Shown piece after piece: positions 23,997 through 35,169 of a stretch of DNA of 64,000 nucleotides. A model generated the notes under the pieces. It made no database searches. It saw nothing but the letters and a program-made list of their open reading frames with translations, and was not told the DNA's origin. This stretch comes from Termitomyces sp. T153 (taxonomy: Eukaryota > Basidiomycota > Agaricomycetes > Agaricales > Lyophyllaceae): assembly GCA_018296165.2 (NCBI GenBank), contig JACKQL020000034.1, positions 496,001 through 560,000 of the forward strand, given 5' to 3'. The translations under genes were made by a program, and so were the position numbers. Positions within the stretch are counted from its first letter, which is position 1, and each line of letters opens with the position of its first letter.

Positions 23997-25742
23997 ATGC
24001 GTCTCATTCCGACGCACTCCGACCTCAAGACCCTCTTGGCATCAGACCCCAGCCCGGTCAGGGCTCTTCCTGATGCTCGTAAGTGGCTCGAAACAAATGG
24101 ATGGATCCTCGCCGCAGAACCTTACGACCATGCAAAACTCATCAGCATCTTGGCCACAGCAGCACTGTCCTCAAAGCAGGCCGAGATGAGGAACACCATG
24201 TTGGTGGCTGCATTCCTCCTCAAAGCCAATATCGCGGACAACGTCGCATCTGACCTGGCCGACAGGATCGCCTCCAAAACCTTGGGAAGCCTCAGCGGGC
24301 TGATTGAGAAACTCAGCTCTACCGCCAAATTCCTCGCAGCCAATGACGCACAGAGGGCAGAGTCAACTCTTGCCCTCAAATCCACCACCGAGACACTTGC
24401 AGGGGCCACCACCTCGCTGGACGCTATGGCATCCAAGCTCGCAAGCACCCCCATGCAACCCAATGCCGCGCCCACCTGGGCAATGATTGCCAAGGCTGCA
24501 GCACCAAATCCTCCATTGTTTGCACCCAGCCAGCAGCCCTCGGTCCACAACCTATCAGCAGACAACAGGGTTCGCGTTCAGCAATGCGTCCTTCAAGACG
24601 CAAGGACTGTCCTTATCCAGTTCAATCTGCACAACAACAATGCCCCAAAAGACCATACCACAGAGGGCTCACCCGAACTTTGGGACGCCCTCAACAAAAT
24701 CCTCGGCGAGCTAGACAAAAAGGCAACGGCAGTGGAGGAAGGGGAAGCTGGGGAAGTCAAGATCGTGACACCAAAGACACATGCCATAGGGCTGAAGACC
24801 ATCAGCCATAGTGCGTACCTTGCTGAGTTCGATACAGCTGACTCTGCCAACAGATTCCGCCGTTACGCAGTTATCAACTGGGAACTTCTCAACGACCTCT
24901 TCAGCTCCAACTGCGATATCGTCGACAAGTCCTACAACCTCATCACAAGGTTTGTCCCCTGTGCAGGCTCCTTTGAACCGGACGACTACATGTGCCTCCG
25001 TACAATCGAGCTTGAGAATGGTCTTCCGTCGAACTTGATAACCTTAGCACTGTGGTTGAAGAACCCAGATCTTAGGTTGCCCAAACAGACTGTGGCATCA
25101 CTCAAGATCTCCTGCAATGACCCCACCACCGCCAATGACATGATACGCGGCTGTATCTTCATAGGAGGGCGTCAAGTATCCATCTGCAAGGACGTTCACG
25201 AGCCCATCTGTTGCAGTAACTGCCAGAAGTATGGCCATTATTGAGGCGATTGTAAAGCGGAGGGATGCTGCTCCAGGTGTGCAAGCAACGGTTGCTCTGC
25301 CACTTCCTGCAAGGCAGTCAAGTACAGGTGCGTATCCTGTGGCCTGGAGTCTGCTCACACGAGCTCCGACCGCGGGTGCCCAGCCTTCATCTCTCGCTGC
25401 GAGGAATTCAACAAGTGGTTCCCCAAAAACCGCATGCCCTACTTCCCAACTGAGGACCACACCACCTGGGCGACAGCCCCCCCTAAACGCCCCACCCCTC
25501 CTCTCGGCACATGCCCCCCAGCCCAGCCCATCCCCACCACACGCGTCTCTGCATCCAAGGCCGACCACCCCCCTCAACCAGCCCAGACTACAGGTCAATG
25601 CCCCCTGACATGGAAGACGCAGAAGACACCTGCCGACAGCTGTGCACCGAGCTGCCTAAGGAACCTTGACGAGTTTGGGTTCACCCAAGTGAGCCATCAT
25701 AGGAGTCAGCGTGGTGCCAATCCCCCCGCGTCCTCTGATTAA
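23997..25742 (+). pseudogene. LINE E ORF1 (RNA-binding, CCHC fingers), one internal TGA
   Basis: One frame of 581 codons runs from ATG 23997 to TAA 25740-25742 with a single TGA at 25242-25244. The N-terminal half is Ala/Ser-rich and helical (coiled coil likely). A middle RRM-like region (AYLAEFDTADSANRFRRYAVIN) is seen near 24810. The C-terminus has CCHC knuckles, CCSNCQKYGHY.GDC and a following Cys-rich unit (CCSRCASNGCSATSC...CVSCGLESAH). The TGA falls inside the first knuckle and would be CGA (Arg) before CpG decay. ORF1 proteins bind the LINE RNA. The stop overlaps the ORF2 start as TAATG. Confidence 0.8.
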
Positions 25743-28700
25743 TGAACCAGCGCCTCCCAACAGCTCCTGGCACCCTGCGCATTTGGCAACAAAATGTTCG
25801 TAAGTCAAGTGCTGCGCAAGCAGACATCCTGGCTGCGGCTCGCCCCGAAGAATGGGATGTGCTTGCAATCCAAGAGCCATACCTCGACTTCCTGGGCAAC
25901 ACTAGGGCCTCCAGCTATTGGAGAGTCCTTTACCCTTCCGACCACAGAAAAGACGGTAGCACGCGCTCACGCTCTGTCCTACTGATCAACACCAACATCT
26001 CCACAGACGCCTTCACCCAACTGACCATTCACTCCACAGATATCACAGCTGTTTGCTTCACAGGCGAATTCAGTTTCCTCTCGCTGTTTAACGTCTACAA
26101 CGACTGCAAACACAATGAGGTTCTTACTACCCTCTCTTCTTTCCTCTCCTCATCGGCACACATTGCCCGCCCCTCCGCTAGTAACTGCATGTTGTGGTTG
26201 GGCAACTTCAATTGCCACCACCCGCTGTGGGAACCGGTTGACAACCGTCACCTTAACAGTCCCAAGGACTTCATCCAGCCACTCCTTGACATGCTGACGG
26301 CATATGACATGGAGCTGGCCCTGCCCCCTGGCATCCCTACGCTGCAAACAGCAAGCGATAGATGGACTCGCCCTGACAACATCTGGAGGTCACATACGGA
26401 TGTGGACCCAATCATCTCATGCGACGTTGTCCCTTCTCTTTGCCCTACGCGCGCTGATCACTTACCCATAGTCACCGAGGTCGAACTCCCTGTGCAGCGC
26501 ACATCCTTGCCCCCCTCCAAAGACTTCCACTCTGTGGATTGGACGGCGTTTAATGAAGCTCTGACGGAGTGCCTATCTACCCGTTCACCGGCCCTTCCCA
26601 TTCTCACAGAGGAGGTGTTTGACACCAAAGTACGTGACCTTACCCTGATCATTCAGGAAATCATGAACATTGACGACATTGTCCCGATCCGCAAACCATG
26701 CCCGCACACCAAACAATGGTGGAACAGCAGCCTCAAACAGCTGAAGGCCTAGAGGCATCAGGCTGACAATCTCGCCTACAGGTTCCGGGATATCCCAGAC
26801 CACCAGCGAAAGCTGAGGCAGCACGGCTCTCTCACAAAATGGCTGATGCCATCCAATCTGCGAAGGAGTCCCACTGGAAAGAGTGGCTTGAGAACATCAA
26901 TGCGCGGCAGATTTACACTCCCAATAAATATGTGGTCTGCGACCCTTCCAACTTCTCATGTGACAGGGTGCCCAGCCTGAAGACCTCAGTGGATGGCACA
27001 CCCAGCATGGCCACTACTAATGCAGCAAAAGCTGAAGCTCTAGCTGAGTCTTTCTTTCCTCCTCCTCCTCCCTCCCCATCCGTCCCCCTCTCTGCCTACC
27101 CACACCCATTGCCTGCATCCCCTGGTTTGTCCAGGGATTGCATCCTAGTTGCTATCAGCAACCTCCCACCATTCAAGGCTCCAGGCCCTGACGGGATTCC
27201 CAACATTGTTCTCAAGCAGTGTGCCAACGCTCTCGTCAATCACCTCTTCTTCATCTTTGCAGCAGTGTTTGAGCTCGGGGTATACCACCTGAGCTGGTTA
27301 GAGTCTACCACCCTGGTCTTACGCAAGCCGGGAAAGCCTGCATATAATGTTGCAAAAGCATACAGGCCTATTGGCCTTCTCAACACCATTGGGAAGCTTT
27401 TTTCCACCATGGTGGCTGCTGACATCTCCTACCTCACAGAAAAGTACGGAACGCTCCCGCCTGGTCAATTTGGGGGCCGGCCTGGCCAAAACACAACAGA
27501 CGCCATGCATCTGGTGGTCTCAAGGATCAAGGATGCATGGTGCTCAGGTAATGTAGCGACTGCCTTATTTCTTGATGTTCAGGGGGCCTTCCCCAACACA
27601 GTCAAAGACTGCCTCATACACAATATGAGGGAACATGGCAATGCTACATGCTACGTCCAGCTGGCTGAACGCATGCTTACTGGGCAATGCATGAAGCTCC
27701 GCTTTGACAACTTCATCTCGGATTGGATCTCTATCACTAACGGCACCACCCAGGGCTGCCCCCTCTCCATGCTATATTACGCATTTTACAATGCGCCTCT
27801 CATCCAGGCGGCCTGCCTCAACAGCAAATCAGAGCTCGCCTCTGGTTTTGTCAATGATGCAATGTTCCTTGCCGTGGCAAAGTCTCTGACAGAGACCCAC
27901 AAAATCATCAGAGACATTATGGAGCACGGTAGGGGGGCCTTCGAATGGTCCCTGTTATACCACTCGCCATTCGAACTCTTGAAACTGGCACTTATGGACT
28001 TCCCTCGCTCCCACTGGGATGCGGCTCCCCCTAACATTGTCCTTAGACGCGCCAACCTTGACGGCTCTGTCACCGCCCAGACAGTTGATATGGTCACGTC
28101 TTACAAGTACCTTTGGGTCATCTTTGATCCCAAACTCCGCTGGACAGCACATTCACAAAAAGTTGCTGCGAGTGCCGCATGGTGGACCCACCAGATTTCC
28201 AGGCTCTCACGAATTTCAGGTGGAATGCCACCCCATCGCGTGTGCCAGCTTTATAATACTATAGCCGTTCCAGCATTCACCTATGCTGCGGACATTTGGT
28301 ACATGGGCGTTTGTGAAGGCCCTAAGGGCGCACGCCGAATGGGCTCACTAGCCATGACCAAGAAGATTGGCGCAGCGCAGTGCCGAGCTGCCAAAATCAT
28401 AACTGGCACTCTAAGCACCATGGCTGGCAACGTGCTGGACGCCCATGCCAACCTCCTCCCTGTTGACCTCCTTTTCCGCAAAGTACTAACCCGGGTGGCG
28501 GTACGCTTCAGCTCTCTGCCAGACACGCACCCTGTGGGTACCGTGGCATGCAGGGCTGCCAAGCACTTTGCCCGCCACCACTGCTCACCTCTCCACAATC
28601 TCTTCCTTTTTACAGGTATCAACCCCTCTTCCATCAAAATTGTCCAAGCTCATCGACGCCGCTCCAACTACTGGCCTGCCTTCACCACCCACATCGCCAG

Positions 28701-29778
28701 CTCAAAGGAGGAAGCCCTTGAAGCAATACGCCTCACACATGACCATGCCTCTACCACAATCTACTGCGATGGGTCAGGTTATGAAGGTGGCATAGGCGCC
28801 TCGGTGGTCCTATACGTGGACAATGAGGAGAGGTCCTCCCTGAGGTACTTCCTCAGCTCGGCTACCGAGCACACTGTCTACAAAGCGGAAATAGTTGGTA
28901 TGACCCTAGGCCTACATCTCCTACATGGTTTCAGCAAACAGCTCCAAGGCCTAATGGCCATCGGCACGGACAGTCAAGCCTTGATTTGCGCCCTGCGGAA
29001 CCAACGCCCCCACCCAACCCACTATCTCTTCAATGCTGTCCACAATGCCACTGAGAACCTCCACAGAAAGCAGGACCGCCTCCACACAGCGCCGAACAGG
29101 CATTTTGTACGTGGTATGAACAATGTGTGGAAGCCCCGCTCCCGTGGTGTGATTCGCTTGCAAGTCCATTGGTCGCCGGGACACATGGATTTTGCTCCTA
29201 ATGAGCGTGCAGACGTACTAGCGAAAGAAGCTGCATGTGGCCTATCCAGCCCCCCCAGCTCACTTCCCACCTACCTTTGAACCAAGCCGCTCCCCCTCAG
29301 CATCCCCGCTACCCAGCAGACCAACTTGATAGTGACCCAGGTCCTCTGGAAGCAGCGCTGAAAGAAGTCCCCACGCTACCGGCTGATTCACCAACTCAAC
29401 AGGACATTGCCTTCACGCAGCTACATGCGCCTCACCAGTTTGTTGGACCGCTGTCAGTCCGCCATGCTCATGCAATTCCGCATGGGACACCTCCCACTCA
29501 ACCTTCATCTATTCCGCATCCGCCGTGCCGAATCCCCAGTATGCCCCCACTGCCGCGGCCTGATGGTGGAGTTGGTACAACACTTCATCCTCAAATGCCC
29601 GCAATACTGCTATGAGAGACATATACACCTTGTCTGGCCGTTGAAACGCAGAGCTGAGTCCTTAACATATCTGTTCTCCACACCCAATGCTATTAAACAC
29701 CTCCTTAGGTACACCGAAGCTACGAAACGGTTCAAGCTCACACCCGATGCGCAGCCCCCGCAGCCCCAGCATCCATGA
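25742..29778 (+). pseudogene. LINE E ORF2: endonuclease, reverse transcriptase, RNase H
   Basis: The AP-type endonuclease (from 25742) shows RIWQQNVRKS, LAIQEPYLD and RADHLPI, but GDFN reads GNFN (26201 onwards). TAG at 26750 and a one-base shift near 26820 lead into the RT frame (26839-29280). That frame has FKAPGPDGIPN, AYRPIGLLNTIGK, NGTTQGCPLS and the catalytic box FVNDAM (27850-27858), in which VDD has become VND. RNase H (about 28750-29250) keeps YCDGSG, YKAE, TDSQ and NERADVLAKEA. After two further TGA codons a CPHC...H...C zinc motif ends the ORF at 29778. EN, RT, RH and zinc-tail order fits the Tad1/I group. Confidence 0.88.
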
Positions 29779-30232
29779 CACTGAAGGCCCAGTCCTCACC
29801 AACTCCGAGCCCAACCTTGACCTAACCAAGCTAACCGCCAAACCTATGCACCCCCTTTTTCATTTCTACTCTACTATACATTCTTGTAATAACGGCACTG
29901 GGCTCTAGGCTCACCAGATGCACTGATCCCTTCTAGCTCTGGTCAAGACTGTGGCCCCTCTGCTTGTCTTGACCCACCTGCGCCGCAGGCTTTCGTACCG
30001 CACTACCCTGCCAACCAAGCAGTCCCAACACATCAACTCAGGGCTTATCAGGGGAGGACGTCATAGAACAGCGCTGGGACATGCTGGCCTGCTCATTCTC
30101 CGCGTACACGGGGGGGCATGGAACTTCATCGCTCTCGTAGCAGTAGGTAACCTGTCGGTAGTACCATGCAAAATGAGCACAAGGTGCTCCGTGCATGTAA
30201 AACTGGAATGAAAAAAAAAAAAAAAAAAAAAA
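29779..30232 (+). other. LINE E 3' untranslated region and poly(A)
   Basis: No ORF is credible in this stretch. It ends with GGAATG and 22-24 As (30211 to about 30234), the last two possibly belonging to the target duplication. Confidence 0.75.
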
Positions 30233-30244
30233 AACCCTGGAGGA

Positions 30245-32503
30245 TACTCCGCAGCACCCCCCAACCCCGCCTACCTTCCCCCCACCCATTACTATGCGTA
30301 TCCAATCCCCGCTGCAGCCCCAGTCCCTCCGGAGCCCATGGATAACTATTCCCCCCCCTGCCCACCGTTCACCGCTCAAACTCCTCCTTCTCCTAGGCAG
30401 CAAAGGGTCAAAGCCTATGCCCAGCAACGCGACAAAGTCCTCCGCTTCCTCCACCTGTCCCCCGCAGAATTTGCAAGGCGTACCCACACCCTCCTCACCA
30501 ACCTAGGCTACCCCGATGCCTCCGCAACTCTGGAGGTCTGGGCAGATTGACTCCTCAACTTCCACAAACGCTACCTGCAAGGGAACCTCCCAGAGAATAC
30601 GCAAGGCACCCTGGGCATCGACGATAACTTACAGAACAAGCTCCGTGCCTTGGTCGAAGAAATCCACACTAGCCCGAACCCCCGCCCCTTCGAAGACCCT
30701 CTGGATCCCACCCACTCCTTCCACGTGCAACGCGAGGAACCCATCGGAACATGAAACAAAGCCCCATCTTCCATTCCCCATCAGCAGGAAGAACTCAATG
30801 CAGCCTCCAGCATCTTGAGGAACCTCAACCCCGTGGGGGGTTGTTCAACCAACCCGCTGCCCACACCTTGGCTCTCTCCACCTGGCCCCAGGCCAGCTCT
30901 GTGCCCAGCACCTTCCGAACCTGGGACCAACCCGCCACTCCAGAACTCCATTCCCAACAACTGCCCCTACACATTGATGACAACAACTGGACCCTCTCCT
31001 ATATCGACGAGCTGGGCAACCCTGCCAACAAATATGCCCTGCGCAACGGACCTCAACGAGACCAACCCCCCCACTTTGATCTCCGTGCCCCTTGTATCAA
31101 TGCCCCTCTGCCCCGTCCCAACGCCCCAGTTCCCCTGCGACAGCCCATGGGCCCCAGGGTGCCCCGGCCCCCTTTTTCCGCCAACCCCTCTCGTCCCCCA
31201 CCTGCCCCGATGCCTAATCCCCCCACCGATGCCAACTATTTTGGACCCCCAACCCCCGGAGGACCCCCTCCCCCTCGATGGGCCCCAGGGCCCACCCCGG
31301 GTAGCGTGGGTCAAAACCCTGGTGGAGGACCACCCAATGGCGGACCCCCTGGAGGATGGGGCCCGGCGATGGACAACTTTCCCCCCCAGCACGGAAACAG
31401 AAATCACTACTACTACTACTACTACAACGCCGGACCCCACCTCAAACTCAAAATTCACAGGACAATACCCACAATGCACTGGCCCGGGAGGGTAAACTCG
31501 ACATCCAGAAGCCTGAACCCTTCACCAGCCGCGACCCTCAGAAGTGGCGAATCTTCCTGACTCAGTGTTTAACTATGTTCCAAGCTAAGCCCATCACCTT
31601 TCAGCTTGAGAGCTCACGAGTAGCCTTTGCTGCATCATAGTTACAGGGCATTGCCCTCGACCACTACACTGCGCTACTCTGGTTTGACCCAAACAATCCC
31701 ATACTCTCCAATTGGCTCGCTTTTACCCAAGAGTTCTCGAGTAAGTTTGGCATCTTTGACACCATAGTGGAGGCGGAGGAAAATCTCTTCAACCTCCGAA
31801 TGCGCAACAATGAACGCTTCATGACCTTTATCATACGATTCAAATGAGAGGCCTACAAGACTGGCTGGAATTACAACACCCTCCGGTTCGCCCTCCATCG
31901 TGCCCTACCCCAACGGATCAAGGATGTCCTTTGCCTCGTGCCCAAGCAAACCACCTACGACGGGTACAAGGCGCTCGTTACCCAGGTCGACCAACATTAC
32001 TGGGAAGACCGCAGCAAAAACACGTGCCCTGGACCTCTTGGAACACCTCCAGTAACACCAACTGGCAGGCCGGAGCAACCAATGGCATTTGATCCTCAAT
32101 CCCCGCTAACCCCGCCAACCCCACACCCTGCTTCCCTCCGGGCCAAGGAGTCCCCAACACCAACCGACCCCCGGGGCAGCGCCCACCCACCCAGCTCAAC
32201 GCCACCAACCTCCAGGACACCCCAGTACCCCTGGATACCAACCCCAACGACCATGATGACATCCCGGACCCTGCCGATGATCAAGAAGCCCTATGCATGA
32301 ACAGAATCCAGGACAGCCCATGGATCAATGTGCCGGAGGAAATGCAGGAGAAACGATGGAAGGAGGGCGTGTGCATCCTATGTGGTGAGCAGGGACACTT
32401 TATTCACAGTTGTCCTAAACAACAGGTGATGGGACGCGCTGTGTGGATGATCGACGGAGAGGACTGTAACTACCAGTTCACAGAAAACGAGTCGGCGGTT
32501 TAG
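30245..32503 (+). pseudogene. Gypsy D gag, main part with capsid and zinc knuckle
   Basis: Gag continues after the LINE with PAYLPPTHYYAYPIPA. A helical QQRVKAYAQQRDKVLRFLH segment follows, then a Pro/Gly-rich region and a six-Tyr run encoded by TACn (about 31407). A frameshift leads to the capsid block LDIQKPEPFTSRDPQKWRIF (Retrotrans_gag) and a FNLRMRNNERF...FIIRF stretch. The CCHC knuckle CILCGEQGHFIHSC (about 32370-32415) is intact. The last stop is at 32501-32503. Several TGA/TAG stops occur. Element G shares the same organisation, including the Tyr run. Confidence 0.85.
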
Positions 32504-32559
32504 GTCTGGAAGACGCACTAGACCATGGACCATACCCTGACGTCTTCTCTGCCCCAGCC

Positions 32560-33240
32560 CCACTCCTCCACACAACAGTACTCGCCCCGGATAACCCCCC
32601 AGCACACCTCCCCTCCCACTCGTCCACAAACCTCCTCCTCCACACCACTCTCCCCTTCACCAACAAACCCGTCCCCACACTAGTCGACAGTGGCACCACC
32701 AATAACTTCGTTGACGAATCCCTGGCAGCGCTCGCCCCACAACCTCTCTGTCACCTCCCTGCCCCGATCCCCCTCAAACTCTTTGACGGGGACTCTACCC
32801 CAGCGGGAGACATCACTCATTGTCTAGGAACGACCATGACCACGATCGACCAACCCTGGACCCCTCCGCAACTTTGCTCTAGGTCTGCACAGTCATTTGT
32901 CATCTATGTCCGACTTGGCAGCTCGCTCAAGGTACTCCCCGCCCTCGTAGACAGCAGCGCCTCCAGCGTCTTTGTCAGCAACCAACTCGATCTCCGATGC
33001 AACGACCTCGACAAACCCCTTGAGCTCCAACTCTTCGATGGGAGCCCCGCCACAACAAGAATCACGCAGTACCACGACAACACCCTCACCCTCAATAACA
33101 ACCTGCAATTCCAGGCCCGACTCCTTGTTACCCAACTACCCCCGTCGACCCTGATCATGCTCGGACTCCCGTGGCTGCAAGACATTAATCCTGACATCAA
33201 CTGGAAGAACCTCACCATGCAATTCCCCGGCCCCAAAGCA
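32560..33240 (+). pseudogene. Gypsy D tandem retropepsin motifs
   Basis: Two aspartic-protease starts occur in tandem. The first, at about 32674-32820, has an intact VPTLVDSGTTNNF, then LKLFDGDSTPAGDITH, and no flap or LG-helix. The second, at 32890-33230, has VLPALVDSSASSVF (Gly of DSG lost, 32950-32958), LELQLFDGSPATTRIT, and the LIMLGLPWLQDINPDINW closing segment. Retropepsins cut Gag-Pol. The first unit may be a partial duplication or a remnant of a two-domain arrangement. Confidence 0.7.
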
Positions 33241-34593
33241 AGCTTAGCAGCTGCCATCCACCTCCGCCTCCAGTCTATCTCTGATCTCAACATTCCCCGC
33301 CCCAACACCATCACCTCCGGAACGACTCAGGATTCCCCAACCCCCAACGCCAACCCCGACGGAGAAAGAAGCACAACTCCATCTCAATCACCCTTGGACA
33401 AATTACGACGGCTGCCCCCCAACATACCCCGAAATCAATATAAGGGCCTGCGCTACCCCGACCAGCGACACCCAAAGCCCCCGACCAACCCCGACGTCAC
33501 CCCGGACCCGACTGTTACACCTATGGTACCCAACCCCGTCGACCCTGGAGACCTCGACATTAAAATCATCGGCGCCGTCCCCTTCACGCGCCTCCTACGA
33601 GAAGGCACCCCCACCTTCCAGTTGCAAGTCACGCCAGCCCTACCCAAGGAATACCTCCACGCAGGGACTACCACACCAGAAAGCAAGACGGAGGAACAGA
33701 TCCTATCCGAAGTAGTTCCCCCGAAGTATCATGAGTTTGCTGATGTGTTCTCTGAAGGAAGTGCCAAGGAACTCCCTCTGCACTGCTCCTACGACCACAA
33801 GAGTTGAAGAAGGTACCTCACCCCCGTTTGGCAAGATCTACAACATGTCCAAAATTGAGCTCTGGGCCCTGAAGGAATACCTCGACAACATGCTCGGCAA
33901 AGGTTTCATATGCCCATCAATCTCCGCGGCTGGCGCCCCGGTTCTGTTTGCCAAGAAAAAAGATGGATCCCTCTGACTCTGTGTGGACTATCGGGGACTC
34001 AACAAAGTCACCAAAAAGAACCGGTACCCCCTCCCCTTAATCAGAGACCTTGTTGATTGTCTTCACAGCGCCAAGATTTACACAAAAATCGACCTCTGTT
34101 CTGGCTACAACAATGTCTGGATTGCCCCGGGACATGAATGGAAGACCGCCTTTCGCACCTGCTATGGCCTCTTTGAGTATCTTGTAATGCCCTTTGGAAT
34201 GACTAACTCCCCTGCCACCTTCCAGTACTTCATGAACGACATCTTCCACAACATGAACAATGTTTTTGTCATTGTATAGTTGGACAATATCCTGATCTAC
34301 TCGAATTTGCTGGCGGAGCATTTGGAGCACGTCTGCTGTGTCTTGGAACGACTCCGAGAATATCACCTTCACGCTAAACCCAAGAAGTGCTCCTTCCACA
34401 CAACGGAAGTCAAATATCTTGGAGTCATCGTCACCCCCGACAGTGTGCACATGGACCCCGCCAAGGTCAACGCGATACTCAACTGGCCCTCCCCACGGAG
34501 CGTCAAGGAGGTACAGTCATTCTTGGGGTTTGCTAACTTCTATCGCCGCTTCATCGACAACTACTCCAGGATCACCAAACCCCTTGCCCGACC
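33241..34593 (+). pseudogene. Gypsy D protease-RT linker and truncated reverse transcriptase
   Basis: A Pro-rich linker (to about 33680) is followed by the RT start: VVPPKYHEFADVFSEGSAKELP, then YNMSKIELWALKEYLD. Fingers and palm follow: [61 protein letters not shown]. The catalytic box reads stop-L-D-N (34277-34288). The connection block [18 protein letters not shown] then meets unrelated antisense DNA at 34586-34595. RNase H and integrase are absent. Confidence 0.85.
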
Positions 34594-34956
34594 CACTGCC
34601 TCAGCAAACTGCTCCGGCGTCACCTCCGCCTGTACCACCCTCGAACCCTCTGGGACAAGCCAGACCACCCCCGGACAAATGCCAGACTTGGAGCGCGTAG
34701 AAGGGGCCACGCCCACTGGTGGCTGCATCACGTCCGTGCCAGACAATGGTCCTGAGGGACCTGCCATGGCCGCGGACAACTCTGCAAAGGACCGATCAGT
34801 ATTCTGGGGTACATAAGACAGACTGCCCTCATGGCTACGGTACATTGCCTCAATCCAACAGCAATCTCGGTGACCCTCTGAATCCTTGGAAGATGATGGC
34901 TGGAATGGCGGGGATGGCGACCTAGATGCTGTGGGAAAATAAGCTGAAGAAGACAT
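34586..34956 (-). pseudogene. Truncated antisense gene of gypsy D (exon 1 only)
   Basis: It starts MSSSAYFPTASRS at 34956 and matches exon 1 of the antisense gene in element A at the start (MSSS), in C.W..AMY.S, and in [11 protein letters not shown] (VTPEKFAEVVG in A). It is cut near residue 120 by the deletion that joins it to RT, so the zinc-cluster exon is lost. A TTATTAAAAGGGG TATA-like sequence lies 40-55 nt upstream. It lies between pol and the polypurine tract, as in A. Confidence 0.7.
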
Positions 34957-35153
34957 TACAACAAGCTGGGGGACTCCCAGGTGTGTCCACCCCTTTTAAT
35001 AACTTAGGAAGGAGCCCCTGGCAAACAGCGGCCGCACCTTGACTTCCTTCCCCATGCCGCCGCCACTCACTGCGGTTTGATCAATATTGATCAACTTTGA
35101 TTCCCATGCCCCACCGATCCCTGACTCGCTCCCCACATCTCGAGGGTCTCGAC

Positions 35154-35169
35154 GCTGAAGGGGGGGTAA
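35154..35169 (+). other. Polypurine tract of gypsy D
   Basis: GAAGGGGGGGTAA directly precedes the 3' LTR. Confidence 0.8.

Larger units (their letters stand above)
23756..30232 (+). mobile_element. LINE E, Tad-like non-LTR retrotransposon with poly(A)
   Basis: A 12-bp target duplication AACCCTGGAGGA flanks it (23744-23755 and 30233-30244). It ends in a run of As (from 30211). It holds a 5' leader (23756-23996), ORF1 with CCHC fingers, ORF2 with endonuclease, RT, RNase H and a C-terminal zinc motif, and a roughly 430-bp 3' region. The 5' end looks complete. CpG is frequent, so it is young, but point changes in catalytic residues mean this copy is dead. Confidence 0.9.

Noticed and set aside
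24122..24565. Minus-strand 147-residue ORF opposite LINE ORF1
   Set aside because: Shadow of an Ala-rich sense frame; no splice sites or conserved blocks, unlike the gypsy antisense gene.
25098..25598. Minus-strand 166-residue Gly-rich ORF
   Set aside because: Antisense shadow of the Cys/Pro-rich end of LINE ORF1.
31040..31380. Proline-rich repeats as a CRISPR-like or tandem array
   Set aside because: Low-complexity gag coding sequence; no regular repeat-spacer spacing anywhere in the window.
30967..31479. Minus-strand Gly/Val-rich ORF opposite gypsy D gag
   Set aside because: Mirror image of Pro-rich gag codons; not found in element G in an intact form.
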